Assembly: GCA_032629725.1 (NCBI GenBank)
Contig: JAFEVB010000031.1
Coordinates: forward strand, 404,577-468,576
Length of the DNA: 64,000 bases
Direction: 5' to 3'
Origin: Gremmenia infestans
Taxonomy: Eukaryota; Ascomycota; Leotiomycetes; Helotiales; Hamatocanthoscyphaceae
Part shown: piece by piece, positions 34,378-45,900 of the stretch
How positions within the stretch are numbered: position 1 is the stretch's first letter
Layout: each line of letters starts with the position of its first letter
Notes under the pieces: generated by a model
Seen by the model: the letters and a program-made list of their open reading frames with translations, nothing else
Told to the model about the DNA's origin: nothing
The model's database searches: none
Position numbers and translations under genes: made by a program

Positions 34378-35370
34378 TCATACAGCACGCCGCTTCTCTT
34401 CCTCCACGCATCTGCTACATAGGCAGGGCTGAGCGGGACAGGTCGTGTCAGGCGACGTGTCTAGCACCTCATTCTCGTAATAGCCATGGCGCTCCTGCCG
34501 CTTTTCGCTTCGCCGAGGATCCTTCCCCAGCACGAGCCGCATAGCTGTTTCGATGGTGTCGCAGCGGAACACAGCCGCGCGTTCCAATCCATGCTCCTCT
34601 TCCCTCCGCCGTGTGACGCCCGGCTTTTCATCCGCAGAGATACCATGCTCTGTAGCATACGCTTCTCGCACAAAGACGACGCGCACACCCCGATCCCTCA
34701 TCACAGAGCTATCTAGACTGTGGTCGCCCTGCTCAGCGTGGAGGTAGATGAAGCATCGCTCGAAGCTCGGTCGTAATGCATACGCTGCACGCGGCGAGAG
34801 CAGAGAGTGCTCTTCGGTCGCTGGCAACGGACTGGCGGTGAACGGAGTTGGAAGGCCCATCTCGGGGACTGCCTGCTTCACCCGCGAGCACAGATCTGCG
34901 TGGAAGGCGAGTACTTCTGCAATCGTGGGAAGCGTAGTCGGCACGTTGTCTCCGATATTAATCCAGTGGCAAAAGAAGGAGCCATGACTGATGTCGACAT
35001 CATCAGCACGGCTAGGAAACCAGAGGCGATAGATCCTGTCGAATGCCTGCCTTCTTAAGAGCTGACTGGTGCCTCTCTCGCCAACACCATAGAGCGCACA
35101 GTCTTTATAGCAGAAACGGCGGTAATCTTCGGCCAACAGCTCGTTGCGGGGTTTCTCGTATGTTTTATCCATGAAGTAGTGGTGCTGCCATTTCCAGACC
35201 ATACCAATGCTGTGCTCTTCAGCTGAACCGCCGTCCGCGTTGACACTGATCCAGAGTGGCATTAGTACAGTCCATTCCTGTTGCCGCCGATGCTGCCTTT
35301 CAGCAGCTTTTCGCAAGCCCTGTTCGTCCTTCGGATAACTTGGGCCAGGACCGAATGTTGTTCGCGGCAT
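34378..35370 (-). CDS. Hypothetical protein, 330 residues, single exon
   Basis: Open from ATG 35370 to TGA at 34378-34380; a slightly longer reading uses a TTG and is not preferred. The protein is mixed alpha-like, with W-K-W-Q-H-H-Y-F early, F-F-C-H-W-I near the middle and a C-terminal Cys cluster (C-P-A-Q-P-C-L-C-S-R-C). No signal peptide, membrane segment or domain I recognise. Codon use and composition are GC-balanced and free of RIP-type stops, which argues for a real or recent gene. Its stop codon lies 28 bp from the target TA of Fot1-2. It could be a lineage-specific gene or a gene from an unrecognised mobile element. Confidence 0.6.
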   Translation of the reverse strand: MPRTTFGPGPSYPKDEQGLRKAAERQHRRQQEWTVLMPLWISVNADGGSAEEHSIGMVWKWQHHYFMDKTYEKPRNELLAEDYRRFCYKDCALYGVGERGTSQLLRRQAFDRIYRLWFPSRADDVDISHGSFFCHWINIGDNVPTTLPTIAEVLAFHADLCSRVKQAVPEMGLPTPFTASPLPATEEHSLLSPRAAYALRPSFERCFIYLHAEQGDHSLDSSVMRDRGVRVVFVREAYATEHGISADEKPGVTRRREEEHGLERAAVFRCDTIETAMRLVLGKDPRRSEKRQERHGYYENEVLDTSPDTTCPAQPCLCSRCVEEEKRRAV

Positions 35371-35846
35371 AATGAGGTGCTTTGGCAATGGGCGAGGATG
35401 TGAGCGGCGCTGTAGTGGCAGAATAACAGACCGGTTTCAATCTACATGCAAGGCAGCATGTTCTGTCAGTACACAGTGCGACATGTGTCGTGAACATGAA
35501 GGTCCAAGGATGCTGAGACCTAAAGGAAGCGGGTGTGGCTTAGGCATGTTGGTATGACGCGTACGTGTTGGTGGCTGTGATCACAGTCAGCTGGCGCGAT
35601 CCTACGTTCGGAGGATTGTCAAGGCTGCAATCTTCAGCTCAGTCGCAACCTATCTAGTATGACGTCCTACATGACGCCGTTAAATGCGCCGAGCCCTACA
35701 CAGATCCGGGGCGCGCACGGACCGGCTACGCGAGGGCCGGCTGCGCACTTTTGACACTTATATCGAGGTGTTTCTAATAGTTAAAAGATTTGCTATTAAT
35801 AGGTGCACGTTATTGCTATATATATATATAGACTTTTTTATATTTA
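35371..35846. other. Intergenic DNA upstream of the hypothetical gene
   Basis: Normal composition to about 35760, then AT-rich. At 35722-35750 is ACCGGCTACGCGAGGGCCGGCT, which resembles the GCCGGCTAC...GGCCGGCT core of the Fot1-2 TIR; it could be a solo TIR. No gene supported; a 61-codon frame from 35684 has nothing in its favour. Confidence 0.35.
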
Positions 35847-35851
35847 TTAAT

Positions 35852-35984
35852 TGTTGGTCAGGCGATTAGCACGTGACACCTTAGGAAGGCTGGTAGTATT
35901 TAGACCTCTGCTCGCTCTAGTTTCTTTAGATCTTAATCTATTATTTTGACCTCAACCTGCACCCCTAAACTTTATAGTTTAATA
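35852..35984 (+). repeat. Copia-A 5' LTR (133 bp)
   Basis: It begins TGTTGGTCAGGCG and ends GTTTAATA. It differs from the 3' LTR at about 25 positions, all transitions; in nearly all of them this copy keeps the G or C. Confidence 0.92.
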
Positions 35985-35998
35985 GATTATAAGCCCGG
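35985..35998 (+). other. Copia-A primer-binding site, initiator-tRNA half type
   Basis: GATTATAAGCCCGG directly follows the LTR. It fits the complement of the anticodon arm of fungal initiator tRNA-Met (around GGGCTCATAACC) except for two G-to-A changes and one further mismatch. Drosophila copia and yeast Ty5 are known to use such an internally cleaved initiator tRNA. Confidence 0.7.
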
Positions 35999-36049
35999 TT
36001 AGTATAAGCGCGCTAGATCTAAATAATATACGTATAAATCCTACTAGAT

Positions 36050-39000
36050 TTGTAGATTTAGGAGAAATAGATTAATATCTAATCTAGCTCTAGTTATATT
36101 TTTATTAATTACGATTATATTTTAATTCTAGAAGTATATTTAGTATTATACTAGAGTTTTATTAATATTTTTAAAAGACCTATATTATACTTATATATAT
36201 ACTATATTATTATTATTTTAAAAATCTAGTTATAATAATATTTTTTATAATAGACCTTTAGATAAATGCTTAATTTCGAGGTTATTTATATATTCCTAGT
36301 TAGATAATAATTTAGAAGCTATATTTATATTTTAGAAGTTTAAAAATTAGATATTCTATTAATCTTAAAAAACTATTTATAAGATAGTTATACTAAGATA
36401 GAGATAATTCTATAAGGATATACTTCTTACCTAGCTATTTATTTAGTTAAGCTAGTAATATAAAATATTTATTAAAATAATTAGCGATTATAAATTACTT
36501 AGATTATACTTTTATTAGATATTAATTATAAGAAAGATTATTTATATTTCTCGGTTTTTAATTCTATATATTAAGAAACAAATATATATATTTCTAGATC
36601 TAATAAAAGATTAGCTAGATAAACTTATAGCTTATACTATATTAATTTAAAATCATAAGCTATTATATAGTATAAGGGATTTTCTATAGATCGACCGATC
36701 GATCGTAGAAAAAGAGGCTTAATTAGATATATAAGATTTATAAAACTTTTCGAAAAATATAAGAATATCTAATAATATATTCAACTTTTATAATAAGTAA
36801 AGGCGCTATCTTAATACTATACTATATATTTTTAGTATTTAAATATTCAAGTTATTATATTTTCCTTTAACTAGATTTTAATCGGCGACTTTCTAAATAC
36901 TTTTAAGCTAAAGGGCTTTATTAATTATATACTTTAAAGTAACGATTTTATAATTCTATTTAAATCTAAAAAACTTAGAAAATAGTTAGACTTATTATAT
37001 ACTAAATTTATTACTAGATCTATTAAAATCGAGGAAATCCGAAGGCTAGCTATAATAACTATTATTAGTAATAGTAGTATAAAAACTACTATAACTATTT
37101 AGAAGCCAATCGTAGCTCTAGTAGTACTCTATAGCTAAGACGATATTAACGCCTAGGAAATAGGCGATTCTAGGGCTAAAATAACTTTTATTAGAAACGT
37201 TTTTTAAAAGCCTTTAGAACTAATTAATAGTTTAGATATTTTCTAAATAATATAAACTCTACTAGAATTATAATATAAAAGTTAGAGATATAATCTGAAA
37301 TATTAATACTTTTAGGCTCTTATTTCTATTAAGTATAAATTATTCTCCTTTATCTAAGTATTTATTATTAAGTTCAAATCTTTTATTTAGAATCTTAAGA
37401 ATCTATAAATAATACTACTAGATAATATATATATTATATTATTTATTAATATATTCGCTAGATCTTTTTTTATATAATTAGACTATATAAAATCTAGATC
37501 TAGAATAGTAACTATAATACTAACCTTAATATTTCTAATAGAAAATATCTTAGATAAAATTAGAATCTTTCTACTTAAAGTATAAGTTAGTAACTTAGAA
37601 ATAGAAATAGTTTTATTTATAAGTAAAAACGCTAGAAAAAAGGATATAGAAAATAAAAAAAAGAGTAAAGCTAAAGAATTAGATAAATCTAAAAAGAAAT
37701 ATAATATATATAATAGAAAATATAATAAGAATAAGTATTAGATTAAATATCCTAATAAAATACTAAAATAGTTCTAAAATAAATAAACTAAAAAAAACAC
37801 TAAAAATAATTCTTCTAGATCTAAATTATATATTATAGTAGCTATAAATTAAGAACTATTCTATACTAAATAGATAATAGATATAAGCGCTATAAACTAT
37901 ATTTATAATAATATAGAACTCTTTAAAATAATAAGACTAGACCTAGAACTTATACTAGTAGTTATAATATTAAGCTAGGTAAAGCTTAGAGATATAAGAA
38001 TAATTAAACTAAATATTTAATATCTTAAAGAGTAAAAGAAGCTAGTTCTAAGAGATGTGCTCTATATATTAGATTTTCTAGTTAACCTATTTAGTATTAT
38101 AGTTCTAATATAGATTAAGAATCATATATCTACTATATATAATATTTCTATATATATTATATAACTTTCTCTTTTTTCTTTTCTTTTCTTCTTACCTTTA
38201 GATTCTATCGGATGTTCTAAGATAGTAGTACTATATACCGCTTTTATATTTATATTTAGTATCTTGAAGTTGTTTCTAAATAAAAGTATAATCTATCTAT
38301 TATTAAAAACCCTAAAAAATATTACTAATAAAACTATTATAAATCTATTAATTATTAAAAATAGTATAATCTTAAATATTATTAGGCTAGAACTATTACT
38401 CTCTATTATTTTAGTAGTTTAAAAAAAGTTTAGATCGCTTAAAAATCTCTTTTTAAGACTAATATATATTAGGCTAGATTACTAATCCTATAAGGATATA
38501 CTTAAGACTACTTAGGCTATATTAAGAGTCAAAATTAAGAATCTAGATATTAAAACTAAAATAGTCTATCTAGCTTATATAGAGGCTAAGTTCTAAAAGA
38601 ATAGTTCTAAAAAGCTAAGATTTATTCTAAAGAATATCTTTAAGAAAATTAATATAAATATTATAGAATCTATAATATCTATAAGATTTAATAGATATAT
38701 ATAAATAATTATAATTATATATAGAAAAAACTATATTTACTAGATCTATATTTATAAGATTAAAAATAAAATTTATAAAATTATCTAAGACTTTCTAGTT
38801 ATAATAGAGACTTAGTATAAAATTAAAATCAAATTCTTAAATATTAATAAAAAAAAAGAGTTTAGAGTTTCTAAGTTTCAAATATTTACTATTACTTATA
38901 GATTTAGAATTAGAATAATAATTTCTTATATCTTTAGCTAAAATAGCTTATTAGAAAAGAGGTTTAGAACTATTATAATTTTCTTATATACTATTTTTAG

Positions 39001-41330
39001 ATATTCTTAGGTATCTAGAAACTTATAGTCTAAGTTGATTATTGGTCAAATATATACTATAAATAGAACTATATTAATAGTACTAAAAGATAAGACTTTC
39101 TATAAAGTCTTTACTATAGGTATTATATATTAAAATAATAAAGAAATTCTTTTTAATAAGAAATAGAGCTATAAACTAGATATATATTATATCCGGACTC
39201 TTAGTTATAAAGTTTAATACTATATTAATAAGTAATATAGAATAATAGAGGCTAAGTTTACCTCTAGGTTAGAAATAGATATATTAGTAGGATATAAGAA
39301 TATTTATATTTACTATATCCGAGTTTAAAGTAAAAGAGATATTATTAGATTAAGCTCTATTATTTTTAAAGAAGACTTAAAGAAATTTGTTTAAAACAAT
39401 CAGTTTTATAAGGATTTTAATATTTCTAATCTCTTAGAATCTATACTAGAAATATAAAACGTTGATCTTTTAGTCTAAAATAAGCCTAGTATTAAAGAAT
39501 ATAAAACGGACATTTAGAACGAAAAAAAGGCTAGTTCTAATAACCTAGAATATAACTCAGAATCGATAATTATAGTTAAAGTATTAAAGCGTAGGTCTGG
39601 GCGCCTAAAAGGATTAAGAAATATATTAAAGAATATAAAAAATCTAGATATAATATATATTATAAGAGGCTCTATATCTAGAGCTCTAGATTTAAAGTAA
39701 TTAATAGTTATATTTATAATATATATAATAAAAAATCTAGATAAACTTATTATATATTAGAAAACTTTAGATTTTTTATATTTAGTAGATTAGAAATCTA
39801 TAATAAAAAAAGAATTTAAAACTCTTAAAGTAAATTAAATTTAGAGTCTAGTAATAGCTCTATCTAATATCTATATTCTTAAAGTAAATAGGTATATAAA
39901 ATTAAGATATTTTCAAATAGCTAGACTAGGTTTAAGGCTTAATAGGTTATAAAAAAATATATTTAAATTAAAGAATTAGATTATAACTAAATTTATATAA
40001 AAGTAGTTAAAGCTAATATATTTAAGATCTTTTAAGCTCTAGTAACTACTTATAATTAGAAAGTAGAATATATAAATATTATATTAATATTTATTTAAAA
40101 AGAGATTAATAAACTAGTTTATATAGAATTATCTTATAAATATTCTAGTTTTATTAAGAATAGTTTAAATAAGCCGAATTCTTAGCTATTAATTTATCTA
40201 TTTAAAAAAGTTTTATATAAGCTAAAATAGAATACTATATTTTAGTAAGAAAAGATTTATATAATTCTAGAGAATCTAGAATATTTATTCTTTAGTTTAA
40301 ATAAGTATATTTATTATAATCTATTATTTAGAATTATTATTATAATATATATAAACGATTTCTTTTTATTTAAACCCGGAATTAAGATTATTTAAGTTTT
40401 AAAATAGATATTAAAGAAAATGCTTTAAATAGATAATCTAGAACTATATTAATAATTCTATAGTACTAGAATTATTTAGAATAGAATAAAACGGATTGTT
40501 TTTATAATCTAGGATTAGTATATAGAATATATATTAAAAATATTTAATATAATAGATTATAAACCTACGCTAACTCTAATAATTATAAACGTAGCTAATT
40601 TTATAATACTAAATATAAAGACTTTAGATATAAATAGAACTATAGAATACTAATCTATTATTAGGTTTTATATATTTATAATAATCTAAACTAGACTAGA
40701 TATTATATATATATATTTTAGTCTATTCTAGTTTAATTATAATCCTAGTATATAGTACTTAATAGTAGTAAAACGTTTATTAAAATATATTCTAAGTACT
40801 AAAAATCTTAATATTAAATTTTAAAATAATTTATCTAGATTTCTTAATATTAAAACTTAATATAATAGTAATTATATTATAGATTTAAATATTAAACGAT
40901 TAATTATTAGATATCTTATATTTATAGATTATAGTATAGCTATTTAGAAAGCAGTTAGATAATAAGCTATTACTTTTTTAAGTACTAAATCTAAGTATTA
41001 TATTTTATCTAGTATAGCTAGAAAGGTAGCTTAGGTATAAAGTCTATTAATAGAACTAGAATATAAAAGCACAGACCTATAGCCTATTAAAATTAATAGA
41101 AATAATTAAGAATCTTTATATCTAGTAGAAAACTCTTAATATTATTAGAAAATAAAATATATTAGAGTCTAGTATTATTTTATTAGATAAAAAGTTAGAA
41201 CTAAATATATAACTTTTAATTATATCTCTATAGAAGAAATAATAACTAATAGTTTAATAAAACTTTTTAATTTAGTTAAATATATTAAATTTATAGGATT
41301 TTTAAGTATAAAACCCTAGCGGTTTAATTA
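36050..41330 (+). pseudogene. Copia-A gag-pol, destroyed by RIP
   Basis: One decayed polyprotein. At 37700-37749 all four zinc-knuckle ligands read Tyr (C-x2-C-x3-H-x4-C spacing kept), each explained by one transition. At 37880-37900 the protease D-(S/T)-G-A block reads D-I-S-A. In integrase, the block near 38930-38960 (S-Y-x-F-S, stop, N) matches the pre-NG region. In RT the Y-V-D-D box reads YIND (40348-40359). The RNase H tail near 41090-41250 matches the better-kept copy at 6990-7150. Stops are mainly TAG and TAA. Confidence 0.85.
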
Positions 41331-41411
41331 AATAAAACTAGAGATCCTAAGATTAAAAGAGCTTTAGAATAATAAGTTCTAAAAGATAATACTTAAGCTT
41401 TTCGAGAGAAG

Positions 41412-41544
41412 TATTAGTTAGATAATTAGTATATAATACTTTAGAAAAGCTAGTAGTATTTAGACCTCTGCTCGCTCTAGTTTCTTTAGATCTTAATCTA
41501 TTATTTTAATCTTAATCTATACTTTTAAGCTTTATAGTTTAATA
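41412..41544 (+). repeat. Copia-A 3' LTR (133 bp)
   Basis: Same length as the 5' LTR; begins TATTAGTTAGATAATTAG, the RIP-altered form of the 5' LTR start. It lies against AT-rich DNA, whereas the 5' LTR lies near GC-balanced DNA. Confidence 0.92.
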
Positions 41545-41549
41545 TTAAT

Positions 41550-42050
41550 TTATAATTATAATATTATTTTAATCTAAAATATTACTATTATATATTTTAA
41601 CTTTAAATACTATTTTAAACTTAATATAAACCTTTAATATTATAATTAATTAATATTAGTTTTTAATTAATTTTAATATTTTTTAATATTAATTTTTTTT
41701 TAAATATTTTTATATATATTTTTTTTTATAAACTAAAATTTAAAATTATATTTTTATATTAAAAATTTAATTATATATTATATAAATTTATTTATTTTTT
41801 TAATTTTAAAGTTTTATTTATAAACTAGTTATTTATAGTTTAAATTTAATAAATATAATATATTATATTAATTTATTTTTTTATTATAATTTTATTATAA
41901 ATAATTAAATAAATTATATATAATAGAAATTATAAGACTTTTTTAAAAATTAAAATAAATAAATTATAAAAAAAATTAAATAAAAATTTAATAATTTTTA
42001 ATTTCTAATTAATTATTATAAAGAATTATTATACTATATTTTAAATATTA
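41550..42050. repeat. AT-rich RIP-degraded DNA
   Basis: TA-rich, no frames or motifs recognised. It separates Copia-A from the mixed sequence left of Gypsy-2. Confidence 0.5.
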
Positions 42051-42420
42051 GATACGGGTGATAAATAATAGCAGAGACCTCTATTAGGTTTACGGATGCC
42101 TTATAGAAAGGCACCCCCGCTAACGTTCCCGCCGGGCAGATATAGCTGTTTTTATATACTTTATATATATAGTAGTGCTACTTAAAATAGACGTAGAAGT
42201 TGCCTGTTTCGGCAGCAGAACCGCAGCCAGGCTGATTATATATATAAGATAATAGGCATAGGTTATTATATTCCGCCGTAGAACTCGACTACGGCGACCT
42301 TTTTATTCGTAATATATTAGGAATTTTAAGCTTGCGAATTATCGAGCAGAACTAAACTAAAGGTGTTGCTATTAAGCGTCTTCGTTTATTATATTAATAT
42401 CTACAGCTATATAGCCTACA
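42051..42420. other. Mixed-composition left flank of Gypsy-2
   Basis: Moderate GC with a perfect 8-bp stem hairpin CGCCGTAG-AACTCGA-CTACGGCG (about 42272-42294) and GGTGCC-type short repeats near 42090-42115. No coding frame. It ends in CTACA (42416-42420), the target duplication of Gypsy-2; its right-hand continuation starts at 48978. Confidence 0.4.
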
Positions 42421-42904
42421 TATTACGGACATAATATGTAACTAGGGGACCTTAGGCTTAGTGTCTGGCTTCAGACATAGGAGAACCCCTGGGAGGGAAG
42501 GTTATAGTCCTTATATATATATTTAGGTATGTTCGTTAGGGGGTAGGCCTACCAATATTTGGTTATCACACCATGTAATTAGTCATATGATGCGATCGAC
42601 TGGTTAACTAGCGAGCAGTCGACTAGATTAATAGTAGTCGAGTTGACTAGGGTCGACTAGTAGCATAAAGGTTCTATATAAGGCTGGGTTGTCACCTATT
42701 AGATAGGAGCTTTGTGCTTAACTTAAATAGTATTTCCTAATATACGCTTATTACTTTATACTTTATAATAAGCTATACTCCTAAGTATAGCAACTAGTAA
42801 TCTATTAATAGATACTAATATTAACCTAATAATAATCTAGGTCTAGGGACCTACTTAAGTTATAAGACTTACCCTAGCACTATATAAGCTAGGCGATCGT
42901 TACA
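42421..42904 (+). repeat. Gypsy-2 5' LTR, type B (484 bp)
   Basis: It shares outer ends and everything from GCATAAAGGTTC onward with type A but has a different mid-U3 (about 42505-42662). That part holds several GTCGACTAG-like palindromic motifs (42590-42662). TATATAAG at 42675-42682; GTGCTTAA begins at 42714, 39 bases later, a plausible transcription start. Confidence 0.9.
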
Positions 42905-45900
42905 CTTTAAGCACTAGTCTCTCTATCAACGGAATAATATTATCCACCGGATCCACTAAGGGGAAGGACACCCTAACCCTAATGCTAACTCCAGCTTCTA
43001 CGCTCGGCCTAGCCTAGACTCTCGCGGTATAGGAATAAACTCGTAATTATTAAGACACCTAATACGTTCTATAGGGATAGGGGCAAGTTAGATAACTTCC
43101 TAACTTTAATAGATATATATATCCTGTTTAACTAATACTTATTTGGAACTAAGGTAGTAAAGGTTATCTATATAATTAGTTACCTTTAGGGCGTAGCCTT
43201 TAACTAGGTTAAGACCTATATTAACAACTTTATAGCAAATAAGACCAGTTAGGGGCAAGTTATAACCGGAGCAAGGACCTTAACTTAGGCTATATTTATA
43301 AGCTATAAGGCATTTAAGAAAAACATCTAATAAGTCTTCAGCGACCTTAAATAGTAAAGTATAGCTAAATAGGAGCTATAATAACTAAGGCAGAATAAGT
43401 TAGCCTCTAAGTATATAGCTAGGTTCTAGCAGTATTTAGACATAGCAGGATAGGGCGACCGCGCCCTAACTAGCTAGTACTATATAGGACTAAAGGACTT
43501 TATTAAGGATGAGCTAACTAGGATAGACCAACTAAATAGTCTCGCTGAAATAATTAAGGAAGCGGTTAAGATTAATAACCGATTCTTTAAGAGGTCCCTT
43601 AAATGGAAGGGGACCTATAACTTTAGTAAATAATCAGGAAAGATAGGATTAATAGGAAGGAAGGATTAGGGGGACCTAATAGAAATTAACGCCGCTTACT
43701 AGAAGCTAAACCTACTCTCTAGGGAGAAACGGGATAAGTGATATTAAAAGGGACTCTATTTTAAGTATGGATTGCCTAGACACCTAGTATCCTCTTATAG
43801 ATAGAAGAAGGGGAAAGGACCCTAAAAGAAATAAAATATAAGCGCGGCTATATAAACCTTAGGTGTAGTATTACGACTAGACCCTAAGAGGTAGGAGTAT
43901 AGCATGCAACCACCTAAGTATAAAAGCTAGGAAATAAACATAGAAGAGAAGGCAAGCCTATCTTAGAATCCTACGGACTAGCTACCTAATATAGATAAAG
44001 AATAGATTATAGCTAGTAATAAGCTTTCTGCAGGAAACTAGTAGGAACCTAAAGAGGGGGATAAACCGGCCTTTAAAGGGGACTTCTAGCTAGGAATAGA
44101 GAAACTAGAAGAAGGCATCTACTATATAGTTATATACTAAGATATAACAAGTTATCTTTAGGCACCTTAACGGCCTAGGATTGTTAAAGGGCATCCCTAG
44201 AGAGGAGATGCTAAGGCTAAGCTTAATTATAGAGCTAGGAGACGTCTAGGAAATTACTAGTAAAGGGTTAGGCAAATGCATTTAGAGGAAAACAACTTTT
44301 CCCCTATTTCCTATAAACCTAACAATTTTCGCCTAGTAATATATTAGTAATAAAGCATAAAGCATATTCGCGCTAAATACCCTATACCGACTAATAAGGT
44401 GGGAAAGCAGTTACTAACTATAGAAAACTAATTTATAGGATACGAGGTCCTAGAAGGAAGACGACTAGGGAAAGCAAGTGGCGGCTATAGGGGGCCGAAA
44501 CCACATATACTAAATGCTAGTACTAGAGGAAAGAAGCTACGGGTTATGCTTAACTCTAGTGCGTAGGGGAACTTTATCTTGCTAGAAGCTATAAAGAGGC
44601 TTAATATACTAATATAAGAGAAGGAGGAACCCTACCCTACTTACTATTATTAATAGGACAGCGATTAAAATAAATGGAGGATAGTTAAGCATAAGACTAT
44701 ACCTATATAGGTAACTATTAGAGGTTACTAGGAGGAAATCAGCCTGGATATGATCCGTATTAGAGATAATCAGGCTATTTTTAGTGTTTCTTAGATTAGA
44801 TAATATAATCCAGAAATTAACTAGGAAACTTATAAGGTAAAGTTTACCTAATGCAGCTATATATTAAAATAACTATATAGCTATAGAGAGGTTAGCGCCA
44901 CCTCCTATAACGCGCTAGGGCACGTAACCTAAGGCCCTCTACCAGATAATATAAAGGTTGAAAAAGAGATACTAGTATAGTATAAGAAGTTTAAATAGAT
45001 GTTTAATAACCTATAAAGTAAGAAGGCCTTACCTAAATATTAACTATAGGACTATAAGATACCGCTTAAGGAAGGATGCAAACCTTCTTAGGAACTACTT
45101 CGCTAGTATAGTAAAGAAGAGATAAGACTATAGAGGGAGTATATTAATAAGGCGTTATCTAAGGGATGGATAAGGGAGTCGCACTCCCTATTAGAAGCGC
45201 TAATACTATTTGCAAAGAAGAAAGACAGACCGGATCGATTTTTATTAACTACTAAAAGTTAAATAAGATAACTATAAAAAATTAATACCTACTACCATAG
45301 GCAGATAATATGCAAGACCATCTAAGAAAGGCGGTAATCTTTATATAACTAGATATAAGGGACGCATATTACCTAATCCGTATTATAAAGGGCAAGGAAT
45401 AGAAAACGGTATTTTAAACCAGATTTAGTTACTATAAGTACTAGGTTATACTATTTAGGCTAACTAACGCCCTAGTAACCTATTAAGAAGTTAACTATAA
45501 CGCGTTAAGGGCTTTCTTGGACAGGTTCTATATATATTACCTTAATAATATACTAGTATATTTAGACGACAAGGAATAGCATATAGGACATATGATATAG
45601 GTCTTAGAAGCACTTGCAGCAAAGGGATTCCGCCTAAAGCTATCTAAGTGCAACTTCTATATAAAAGAAATCACCTTTCTAGGCTATATAATTACGCTAG
45701 GGAAAATCGGCCTAGACCCTAAAAAGGTCCGAGCGATTATTACCTAGGAAACGCTAACTATAGTTAAATAGGTGTAATCTTTTCTAGGATTTACGAACTT
45801 CTACTAGAAGTTTATTAAGTTATATTTAAAGAAGGCTCTACTACTTATAGACCTAATAAAAAAGGAGAAGGAGTTTAAATAGATAGACGAAGCAGAAAAG

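Larger units (their letters stand above)
35852..41544 (+). mobile_element. Copia-A: complete Ty1/copia retrotransposon, RIP-inactivated (5693 bp)
   Basis: Two 133-bp LTRs (35852-35984, 41412-41544) flanked by a perfect 5-bp duplication TTAAT (35847-35851, 41545-41549). Domains on the plus strand in copia order: gag, zinc knuckle (37700-37749), protease (37871-37905), integrase (about 38650-39050), reverse transcriptase (about 39800-40400) and RNase H (about 41050-41250). Every catalytic block is altered by transitions. A half-tRNA-type primer site follows the 5' LTR. Confidence 0.94.

Noticed and set aside
35371..35388. Six extra N-terminal codons of the hypothetical protein
   Set aside because: They would need a TTG start; the ATG at 35370 is used instead.
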